Both the position numbers and the translations under genes were made by a program. Below are positions 12,786-20,700 of a stretch of DNA of 21,412 nucleotides, piece after piece. The notes below the pieces were generated by a model. The model had not been told where the DNA came from. It ran no database searches and worked only from the letters and a program-made list of their open reading frames with translations. Source of the stretch: Anaerolineae bacterium CG2_30_64_16 (GTDB lineage Bacteria > Chloroflexota > Anaerolineae > CG2-30-64-16); contig MNXL01000129.1 in NCBI GenBank assembly GCA_001871755.1, positions 1-21,412 of the forward strand. Reading direction: 5' to 3'. Position 1 is the stretch's first letter. Every line of letters starts with the position of its first letter.

Positions 12786-12952
12786 CGGCCATCAGCCATC
12801 GGCCATCAGCCATCGGCCATCGCCAATCAAAAATCGAAAATCCGAAATCAGCAAATCAGCAAATCCGAAATCGCAAATCAGCCATCAGCAATCGCAAATC
12901 CGAAATCCGAAATCGCAAATCCGAAATCGCAAATCAGCCATCAGCCATCGTT
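12786..12952. repeat. CAGCCATCG / AAATCGCAAATC / AAATCCG word array
   Basis: About 165 bp of words ATCAGCCATC, ATCGGCCATC, AAATCCG and AAATCGCAAATCAGC in varying order. It fills the gap between the MBL-fold gene stop (12955) and the JAMM gene start. Parts match 91-120. There are no unique spacers, so it is not CRISPR. Confidence 0.85.
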
Positions 12953-12954
12953 CG

Positions 12955-13611
12955 TCACCGCCAGAAGTCGAACGGCGACGGGTTCATCAGGAACGGGTTG
13001 GTGCGTCGTTCCTCCCCCACTGTGCTGGCCGGGCCGTGACCGGGCAGCACCGCGTAATCGTCGGGCAGGCTCAGAATCTGCGCCCGGATCGCCCCCAGCA
13101 GCGTCTTCATCTCCCCGCCGGGCAGGTCGGTGCGCCCGATCGAGCCAGCGAACAGGGCGTCGCCAGTGAAGGCGCGCCGGCCGGCGTGATCCACAAAGGT
13201 CACGCTACCTGGAGAGTGTCCGGGCGTCAACCGCACTTCCAAGGCCAAATCCCCGATTTCGATCACCTGGCCCGCGGCCAGGTCTCCGTTCAGTTGCGGC
13301 GGATTGCCAGGATCAAATCCAATCCAGGCCTGCGTCGTCTGCCGCATCGACGCCAGGATCGGTCGGTCACCACGATGCAGGTAGAACGGCGTTCCCGTCG
13401 CGTCCTGGAGCGGCCGGGCTGCCAGGATGTGGTCGAAATGGGCGTGGGTGGCTACGATGCGCGCCAGGCTCAGGTTGTGCCTGCCCAGCATCTCGATGAT
13501 GGCCGGCGCGTTGTCACCGGGATCGATCACCACAGCCTGACGGGTACGTGCACACCCGCATACGTAGCAGTTTGCCTGGAGCGCGCCGACGACGATGGTT
13601 TCGAGAATCAT
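12955..13611 (-). CDS. Metallo-beta-lactamase-fold hydrolase (glyoxalase II-like)
   Basis: A 218-residue cytosolic metal hydrolase. Metal ligands are visible: H56, H58, D60 and H61 in THAHFDH, H132 in TPGHSPGS, D151 in FTGDALF and H192 in LPGHGPAS. This pattern and length fit the glyoxalase II/YcbL-like branch, which hydrolyses thioesters such as S-lactoylglutathione or related compounds; the exact substrate is open. It lacks the fused rhodanese or DsrE part seen in some sulfur enzymes. The ATG at 13611 has an AGGTAGGAG ribosome site just upstream. It precedes the JAMM and cysK/cysE genes on the same strand but is separated by arrays, so co-transcription with cysK is unlikely. Confidence 0.92.
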   Translation of the reverse strand: MILETIVVGALQANCYVCGCARTRQAVVIDPGDNAPAIIEMLGRHNLSLARIVATHAHFDHILAARPLQDATGTPFYLHRGDRPILASMRQTTQAWIGFDPGNPPQLNGDLAAGQVIEIGDLALEVRLTPGHSPGSVTFVDHAGRRAFTGDALFAGSIGRTDLPGGEMKTLLGAIRAQILSLPDDYAVLPGHGPASTVGEERRTNPFLMNPSPFDFWR

Positions 13612-13682
13612 GCTCCTACCTTATCACATGTCGTGTGGCTGGTGAGTGATGAGAATTACAGTAGAGCGATCTTGCCAGGCGT

Positions 13683-16196
13683 CTACTCCGGCGCAGCAAC
13701 GACCTTCACCGTTCCCAGATAGGCAGTGCCGGCCGGGGTGTCGGTATCGGGCAGGAGAACCAGGCTGAGCCGGTAGGTACCCGCCGGCAGATCGGACGGG
13801 ATCAACAAGTCGTGTTCCCCGCGCACGATCTCCCCCTGCTCCCAGAGCGGCGTTGTATAGGTGTCGGCGACCAACGGCGCTTGCAGTTCGGCGACAGTTT
13901 CCCCCGTAGCGCCGCTCAAGGTCAGATCGAACCACCAGTCGGCGCGCGGTTGCACGTTGGCGCGCCAGTAGAAGGTCAAATGCAGCCGATCGCCCGGATA
14001 GAGGGGCGTGTTGGGGATATGGCCGAACCCGCGCTTGTACCGGTCGTGCCCCAGCAGCGTGATCCCACCGAAGTCGAAGCTCTGGCTGTAGCCCATGTCG
14101 AAGGCCGCCAGCAACGGCGACGTCTGGGCGCGCAACACTGTGATGGGTGGCAAGTCGATGAAATCCTGGCCGTCGGGCAAGCGGAGCCGCTCCAGCGTTT
14201 TGACATCGTACATGCCGATGATGCGCCGATAGGTGCCGGGTGGGGTGCCAGGTGGGATCAGCAGCCCATGATTGTCCGGGATCACTTCCCCCGGTTCCCA
14301 GCCCTCGGTGGGGCGGCTATCGCCGACCGGCTCCGAGTCGCGCTGGGCGATGACCTGGTCGCGCTGATCCAGCAGTTGGAGAAAAACCTTGTAGCGGCTC
14401 TCTGGCTTGCCCGCGGCCTGCCAGAGCAACTGGACCTGCGTGACCTGGCCGGCAGTGAGGGTCAGGTTCCAGCCGCGATAGCCCAGCAGGGTGATGGCAG
14501 GGCCGAGATGCAGATCCAGGTTGTCCACGATCTCGTCCGGCGCGCGGCGTTCCGGCATGACGTAGACCGCCAGCCGGACGTTGCCGTGCCACTGGTCGAG
14601 CGTCTTGTAGCCCCAACTGTCCATCCAATTTATGATCCGGCGGTCCGGGTCCGCTTCCTCGATGGCCCAATAAAGGGCATAGACCTTGTCGTAGTTGAGC
14701 AGTTCGCGCAATTGACCCAGCGTGTCTTCCGGGTCCAGGGGTCTTTGGCGCGGCAAAGCATAGACGGGCAGATCCCCGCGGTAGTAGTAGTTGAACACCT
14801 CGCTCTGGCCGGGCGCGTCGAGGAGGATCGCGTCGTTGGGGTGGGCGGTCGCCGCGATGAACTGGACGATGCCCCGATAGTCGTCGCGCGCGACCGCGGG
14901 GGCGGTGAAGTAGAGCGAAAGGATGGCGCCTGACAACCCGCCCACCAGCGCGAGCGCAGCAACGACCCAGGTTGCGCCGATCACGCCGCGTCCGAAAGCA
15001 CCGACCTGCCGGCTGCGAAACCAGGGTTCCGCCGCTTGAACTGCCGGTCCGGTGGGTTGCGGCGCTGCAGCCGATTGCAGGCCACCGGACGGCGCCAGGA
15101 TCCCACGGGCCAGCAGGATACAGTAGGCAGGGCTCGCCATCAGCAGGAATTTCAGATAGGCATCGCGGAAGAGTCCGAACGCCAGCATCGACGCCAGCGG
15201 CGCGGCGACCCAGAGGATGGGCGTCAGCCACCGCAGAAGGTAGCCCTGCGTTCCTGCGCCGCGCCCGCGCGTGATGTGAAACGGCAAGGGCAGCGCGCCG
15301 AGCAGCGCCAGCGCGGTCAGCGCCCACATCCAGCCACTGCCGGCTCCGCCCCGCGCCACCGGCCCGAGCCCCAATATCGTCAGCGCGGTCTGCAACGCGG
15401 CGGCCGGGCTCATGGCAGAGCCGCCGCTGGGCCAGGTCGTGAGCTGGCGGATGGCGATGGGCAACCAGGGCGCGAAGAAAAGCAATGCCAGCGCCAACAG
15501 CGCGACCCAGCGCCGCAACCGCCGTCCCACCTTCCCAAGGCCGCGCGAGCGCCACAGCCACACCAGGTAAAGGATGCTGAGCACGCCGATCACCAGCGGG
15601 AACGCGTAGTGGGTGTACAATCCAGCGATCCAGGAGAGCGCCAGCCCGAGCGCGGGCCACGTCAAGATCGGGCAATCGTAGAGAGGGGGGCGCTGGCTCC
15701 CCGAGAGTTCGCGCCTTTCCAGCTCGACAAACCACCAGAACGCCAGGACCGCTGTCGTCGTCAGCAGGGCGAGCTGGATGTACATCCGGGCTTCCTGGCT
15801 GTAGTAGACCTGGAACGGCGCCAACGCGGCGACGAACGCGGCGGCCAGCCCGGTGGTGTCGTTGTACAGGCGGCGGGCCAGCTCGGCGACGGCCCAAACC
15901 AACAGTACCCCGAGCAACGCGCTGAGGGAGCGCAGCCCGTACTCGCTCACCCCGGCCACGCGCGTCCACAGGTGCAGCAGCCAGTAGTAGAGCGGCGGGT
16001 GGATGTCGTTGGCTGCCGCTCGGGCGATCTGCGACAGCGCGCGCGCGGCCATCACCGCGCTGTTGCCTTCATCCGCCCACAGGCTCTGGCTGGCGAGGTG
16101 ATAGAAGCGGACACCGGCCGCCAGAGCCAGGATCATCAGCAACAGGAAGGTGGAGAGGATCACATCGCGGCGTGAACGTTCTACGCTCTTCGTCAT
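13683..16196 (-). CDS. GT39-like membrane glycosyltransferase with C-terminal beta domains
   Basis: An 837-residue protein. Residues about 1-430 form a polytopic membrane part of the PMT/ArnT (GT39, GT-C) type. The first loop has LWADEGNSAVMAAR with the acidic pair Asp42-Glu43, followed by DIHPPLYYWLLHLW and QVYYSQEARMY, all typical. Such enzymes use polyprenyl-phosphate sugars to glycosylate targets outside the membrane. Residues about 430-560 are a soluble part. The rest consists of two beta-sandwich-like domains of similar style (VQLLWQAAGKPESRYKVFLQ and RLHLTFYWRANVQPRADWWF, each ending in a GTYR... strand), probably binding the acceptor. The start overlaps the stop of the upstream glycosidase gene by 4 nt (ATGA), so translation is likely coupled. 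Confidence 0.9.
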   Translation of the reverse strand: MTKSVERSRRDVILSTFLLLMILALAAGVRFYHLASQSLWADEGNSAVMAARALSQIARAAANDIHPPLYYWLLHLWTRVAGVSEYGLRSLSALLGVLLVWAVAELARRLYNDTTGLAAAFVAALAPFQVYYSQEARMYIQLALLTTTAVLAFWWFVELERRELSGSQRPPLYDCPILTWPALGLALSWIAGLYTHYAFPLVIGVLSILYLVWLWRSRGLGKVGRRLRRWVALLALALLFFAPWLPIAIRQLTTWPSGGSAMSPAAALQTALTILGLGPVARGGAGSGWMWALTALALLGALPLPFHITRGRGAGTQGYLLRWLTPILWVAAPLASMLAFGLFRDAYLKFLLMASPAYCILLARGILAPSGGLQSAAAPQPTGPAVQAAEPWFRSRQVGAFGRGVIGATWVVAALALVGGLSGAILSLYFTAPAVARDDYRGIVQFIAATAHPNDAILLDAPGQSEVFNYYYRGDLPVYALPRQRPLDPEDTLGQLRELLNYDKVYALYWAIEEADPDRRIINWMDSWGYKTLDQWHGNVRLAVYVMPERRAPDEIVDNLDLHLGPAITLLGYRGWNLTLTAGQVTQVQLLWQAAGKPESRYKVFLQLLDQRDQVIAQRDSEPVGDSRPTEGWEPGEVIPDNHGLLIPPGTPPGTYRRIIGMYDVKTLERLRLPDGQDFIDLPPITVLRAQTSPLLAAFDMGYSQSFDFGGITLLGHDRYKRGFGHIPNTPLYPGDRLHLTFYWRANVQPRADWWFDLTLSGATGETVAELQAPLVADTYTTPLWEQGEIVRGEHDLLIPSDLPAGTYRLSLVLLPDTDTPAGTAYLGTVKVVAAPE

Positions 16197-17500
16197 TGGC
16201 CGGCCTCATGGGTCGCGTTGTAGGCGGTCATGTAAGCCTTCAGGCTGTCGTAAACCGGTTGGAGCGTGAAATCGGGATCGGCAAGCCGGAAGTAGGCCTC
16301 GGGTTTGTCCTCCCGGAACCACTCGTCGGTGGCGCGTTTGAAGTACCAGGTGTTGACAACGCCCGCCCACGGCCACTCGGTGATGGCGCGCTCGTAGGCC
16401 AGGGGCGTGTAGCGGGCTTGTTGTTCCAGGCTGACCTGGCCGAAACGTTTGTCCGGCGCCGCGTCGGGCACGGCGTTCCAGCCCATCTCGCTGATCCAGA
16501 TCGGCTTGGCCGCGTCACCGTTGGCCACCATCAGATCGCGCACAAATTGCGGCCGGCCGTAGTTCATGACGCGCGGGTGCATGCGCTGATCGGTGGGGCC
16601 GGACCACAGCCCATACGCCTGCATGGCCATGATGTCGAAGTAGCGCGCGGCGCCGGCGTCGTACATACGCTGGAGAAAGATCAAGTCGTTGAGCGCGTTG
16701 TTGGGTGGCGCCGCGGCCGGTTGGAGCGCGATGGTGCTGGCCAGCGCGCCGCAGATGATCACCACGTCCGGGTCAGCCTCACGCGCCCGCGTCGCGCCGA
16801 TCTTCATCAGCCCGGTGTAATCCTCCGGGCTGATGGCGTAGCTGCCCCACTCCGGATAGATGTTCGGCTCGTTCCACAGTTGGTAGTAGCGGATGCGGCC
16901 GCGGTAGCGGCTGACCAGCGTGTAGACAAAATCGCCGAAGTCCGCGTAGTGGTCCGGCGGGGCGAAGGCGCCCACCGAGTCACCGGCCGCGCGGCTCCAG
17001 GCGGGCGGGGTGCTGACCCGGACGATCAGCTCCATGCCGTACTTCTCGGCCAGGTCCACGATCCCATCGTATTTCTCCCAGGCTGATTTCGGCGGGACAT
17101 TGCGCCGGTCCTCGAAATCCCCTTTGGCGTGGATCTCGATGTCCTGCCACGGGAACTCCTGGCGCAGCCAGTGAAAACCCGCATCCGCGGCCAATTGGAC
17201 GGTCAGCTCGCGCTTGGCCGGCTCGACCTCCTCGTTCAGGAAGACGTTGACGCCGAACGGGCTGACATCGGTGTGCTGGACGGGAAACTCGGGAGCCAGA
17301 TGGAGGCGAGGGCGGAGGAAGTCGGCGGCCAGATCAGAAAGCCCTTTGAGCTGGGAAAACGGGCGTTCCTCGCCCGTGAGATCGAACAGCACGGTCCCGA
17401 TGCGGTCTCGAGCCAGGAAAGCGCCCACCAGCAAGACGCCGACCAGCAGCAAAACGCCGGCCGGCCGGGTCGAACGCGATCTTCGGGGGGGGCGAATCAT
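16193..17500 (-). CDS. Membrane-anchored clan GH-A glycoside hydrolase
   Basis: A 435-residue TIM-barrel glycosidase. A basic N-terminus and one membrane segment (about residues 13-30, AGVLLLVGVLLVGAFLA) anchor it outside the cytoplasm. The acid/base Glu211 is in QLWNEPNIYPEWG and the nucleophile Glu338 in WISEMGWNAV, the pair expected for clan GH-A (GH5/GH39-like). FHWLRQEFPWQDIE and FDIMAMQAYGLW mark other barrel strands. The substrate is not evident. The start is at 17500; no strong ribosome site is seen, only AGGTGA some 20 nt upstream. It is the first gene of a two-gene unit with the GT39-like gene and has a perfect consensus promoter at 17594-17566. A polysaccharide synthesis or trimming role is inferred. 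Confidence 0.88.
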   Translation of the reverse strand: MIRPPRRSRSTRPAGVLLLVGVLLVGAFLARDRIGTVLFDLTGEERPFSQLKGLSDLAADFLRPRLHLAPEFPVQHTDVSPFGVNVFLNEEVEPAKRELTVQLAADAGFHWLRQEFPWQDIEIHAKGDFEDRRNVPPKSAWEKYDGIVDLAEKYGMELIVRVSTPPAWSRAAGDSVGAFAPPDHYADFGDFVYTLVSRYRGRIRYYQLWNEPNIYPEWGSYAISPEDYTGLMKIGATRAREADPDVVIICGALASTIALQPAAAPPNNALNDLIFLQRMYDAGAARYFDIMAMQAYGLWSGPTDQRMHPRVMNYGRPQFVRDLMVANGDAAKPIWISEMGWNAVPDAAPDKRFGQVSLEQQARYTPLAYERAITEWPWAGVVNTWYFKRATDEWFREDKPEAYFRLADPDFTLQPVYDSLKAYMTAYNATHEAGQ

Positions 17501-17530
17501 CGTGTATGCCTGGTCTCACCTGGATTGTCT

Positions 17531-17558
17531 TGTGCCGCGCTTTGTAAGCGACGGCACA
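17531..17558 (-). promoter_or_regulatory. Hairpin at the 5' end of the glycosidase message
   Basis: TGTGCCG and CGGCACA are perfect 7-bp arms with an inner CGC/GCG pair. The hairpin would begin at or within a base of the predicted transcription start (about 17559), a position known to protect messages from 5' decay. Confidence 0.5.
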
Positions 17559-17565
17559 GAGTCCA

Positions 17566-17594
17566 ATTATACTTTAATCGGTTGTATCTGTCAA
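17566..17594 (-). promoter_or_regulatory. Perfect consensus sigma70-type promoter
   Basis: TTGACA (17594-17589), a 17-bp spacer and TATAAT (17571-17566) on the minus strand, both boxes without mismatch. It drives the glycosidase/GT39 unit. Confidence 0.85.
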
Positions 17595-17630
17595 TGGGCT
17601 TTACATGAAGGGAAACGCCAGGTCCCTTTG

Positions 17631-17711
17631 CCCACCGGTTGCCAACCTGGTGTATAATAAGGCCTGACCCACGAGATCCTTGCTTTTTGTGCAAGAAATT
17701 TGTGGGCCAGG
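17631..17711 (+). promoter_or_regulatory. Possible promoter and leader hairpin of the surface protein
   Basis: TATAAT at 17653-17658 is a perfect -10 box but has only a weak -35 (TTGCCC, 19 bp away). An imperfect dyad ACCGGTTG/AACCTGGT (17634-17651) covers the spacer and could be an operator. Downstream, CCTGACCCAC (17663-17672) pairs with GTGGGCCAGG (17702-17711) with one mismatch, enclosing a CTTGC/GCAAG hairpin. Confidence 0.45.
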
Positions 17712-17797
17712 TTGTCACCTTCTTGGTTCCGGCTTGTAAGCGCAGCGGCCTTGTCCGGGTTAGGGGCGATGTTGCGCGCATTCTAAGGAGGCCGTCC

Positions 17798-20700
17798 ATG
17801 TCCCGCATCCGCTGGTTGTTCGCCTGTCTGCTGATCCTGGCCCTGTTTGCCTTGGTGATGTTGAACACGGTCGCCGCGACTTCTGCTCCGGAGCCAGGCG
17901 GCGTCGAAATCCTGGACGTTGGAACGTCGGAACGTTCCAACGTCCAACGTGTTTCAGCGCAGTCGATCGTCATCGACCATACCTGCACCGACCTGAGCAA
18001 GGTCCCCGACTACTGGCTGACCCAGGCCAAGAACCTGACGCTGCACTACGCGCACACCTCTCATGGCTCCCAGATCATCTCGGGCATCGAGAAGCTGCAG
18101 CAGATCGACGCCAAGTACGCGGTCGTCATCGACTACGCGGGCGCGAACCCACCGACCGGATTGTCGGGTGGCCCCGGCCAGTTGCGCATCTACGACGGCA
18201 ACCCGCCCGATACTTACATCGAGCCGGATGACTACTGGGCTTCGGCCGGCGGCATCGCGCGCACGCAGGGGGTGGCGGACACCGGGCTGTTCGGCTTCTC
18301 GATGTGGGCGTGGTGCGGCCAGCAGTCTGATAACTCGGTCGCGACCGTGCAACAGTATCTCGACGCACTGAACCAGTTCGAGACCCAATACCCCGCCATG
18401 CGCTTCATCTACATGACCGGGCACACCGACGGCACAGGACCGGCGGGCACGCTCTACCGCAACAACAACCTGGTGCGCAGCTACGTGACGACCAACGGCA
18501 AGGCGCTCTTCGACTTCGCGGATATCGAGAGCTACGACCCGGCCGGCATCTACTACCCCAACACCGACGACAGTTGCCCCTGGTGCGACGATTGGTGCAG
18601 CGCGCACCCGGCCGATTGTGTGGATCTGCCGGCTGATTGCGCCCACTCCCACCCGCTCAACTGCAAGCTCAAGGCCAATGCGTTCTGGTGGATGATGGCC
18701 CGGCTGGCCGGTTGGAACGGCGCGCCGGTCGACGTCACGCCGACCCCTACGAGCACGGCCGGCCCGACCGCCACGTCCACCGCCACACCGACCGCGACGC
18801 GCACGCCCGGTCCCACCGCGACGACCACCCCCACGGCCACCGCAACGCACACGCCCACACCCGGTCCCACGCCCACGCCGACCGTCACCCGGACGCCGAC
18901 GCGCACCGCTACCGCCAGCCCGACACCAACCGCCACCGCCACCACTGGCCCGGTCTGCGGCCAGGTGATCCAGCGCGGCACGTTCGGCACGGTCGCCGAC
19001 GCCTACATCTGGGCCTCCTCGCCCGATGACACCGGGAACTGGGAGCAGCTCTACACCGGCAACTACGGCGCCGGCCGCAAACGCACGCTGATCCGCTTCG
19101 ACCTGAGCTTCCTGCCCGCCGGGGTCGTCGTGGACGACGCCACCTTCAGTATCTACCGCGTGGACTACGACGGCAACCGCACCGTCAACGTCCACCGCAT
19201 CACCGCGGCCTGGTCCGAAACGGGTTCGGGCAGCGTGACGTGGAACAACTTCGGCGGCTACGATCCGGCGATCCGGGGCAGCTTCACCACGAACGCGACC
19301 GACGGCTGGAAGTCCGCCAACGTCACCGGGCTGGTGCAAGGTTGGGCGAGCGGGAGCTATTCCAACTACGGCCTGTTGCTGGACGATCCAACTACGGTGA
19401 CCGACGAGTACGAGACCTACTACGCCAGCGAATACGGGACGGTTTCCGAGCGTCCCAAGCTGACGATCTGCTATCACACCGGCGACACCGCCACACCGAC
19501 GATCACACCGACCGCCACATCGACAGCAACGGGTACGCGCACACCCACCAGAACCAACACGCCGACCAACCAGCCAACCGCCACGTCAACTATGACGCCG
19601 ACACGCACGCCCACCCAAGTCAACCAACCGACGTCCACTGCGACATCGACGCGCACCTCGACCATCACACCCACCGGCACGACCGCGGCCGGCTCGTCCA
19701 CCTACTACGTACGGACCGACGGCGGTTCCGCGGCACAGTGCACGGGCCGCGCCGACGCGGCCTATTCGGGCAGTGGGTTGGGCCAGGCGTGCGCCTGGGG
19801 GCATCCGTTCTACGCGCTCCCACCCGGCGGAACCCCGCGCATCGCGGGCGGCGATACGCTGATCATCGGCGCGGGCAGCTACATGTTGGGCTACGCCGCG
19901 CCGGGGGCCGACACGTGCGAGGCCGATTATCCCTGGGACTGCGTCATGCCGCCGATCCCCAGCGGCCCGGACGCGGCTCATCGCACGCGCATCCTGGGTG
20001 TAGGCGCGGTGGCCGGCCACGCCGCGCTTTCCGACGGGGATCAGATAGGTTGGACACCGGGGGTTGCCGGACAGGTGGAGCTGTGGGGCACGGAGCGAGC
20101 CAGCTACCTGATCGACCTGACCGACGCCAGCAACGTCGAGATCGCCGGCCTGGAGCTGACCGACCACGCCGGTTGCGTCGAGTTCCATACCGGCGGGCTG
20201 GCTTGTAAGCGGGATACTTACCCCTTCGGCCCGTGGGCGGATACCGGCATCTACGCTGAGGATTCGGCCAACGTCTATCTGCACGACCTGAACATCCACG
20301 GCTTCGCCTCGGCCGGGGTTCACGCCGGCCGGCTGACCGATTGGACGGTGGAAAACGTGCGGATCGCGGGGAACGGCTGGGTCGGTTGGGACGGCGACCT
20401 CTGGGAGGGGCGCGACGCCAACGCGGGCACGCTGACCTTCCGGCGCTGGACGGTCGAGTGGAACGGCTGCGTCGAGACCTGGCCCGGCGGTCAGCCAACT
20501 GGCTGCTGGGCACAGTCGGCTGGGGGCTACGGTGACGGCGTCGGCACCGGTGAAACGGGTGGGCATTGGGTGATCGAGAACTCGGCCTTCCGGCACAACA
20601 CCTCGGATGGACTGGACCTGCTCTATGCCCGTGTGCCGGGGTCGCTTATCGAGATCCGCCGCACCATCGCCGAGGGCAACGCCGGCAACCAGATCAAGAC

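Noticed and set aside
12786..12952. Possible CRISPR array
   Set aside because: Words are only 7-10 nt, vary in order, and there are no regular unique spacers; no cas genes are near.
14317..15969. 550-codon minus-strand frame inside the GT39-like gene
   Set aside because: Out-of-frame reading of a clear GT39 protein; Arg/Gly/Ala-rich and without motifs.
17954..19477. 507-codon minus-strand frame opposite the surface protein
   Set aside because: It is the antisense shadow of the plus-strand gene; its Gly/Arg/Val-rich composition comes from Thr/Pro linker and GC-rich codons, and it has no motif or ribosome site.
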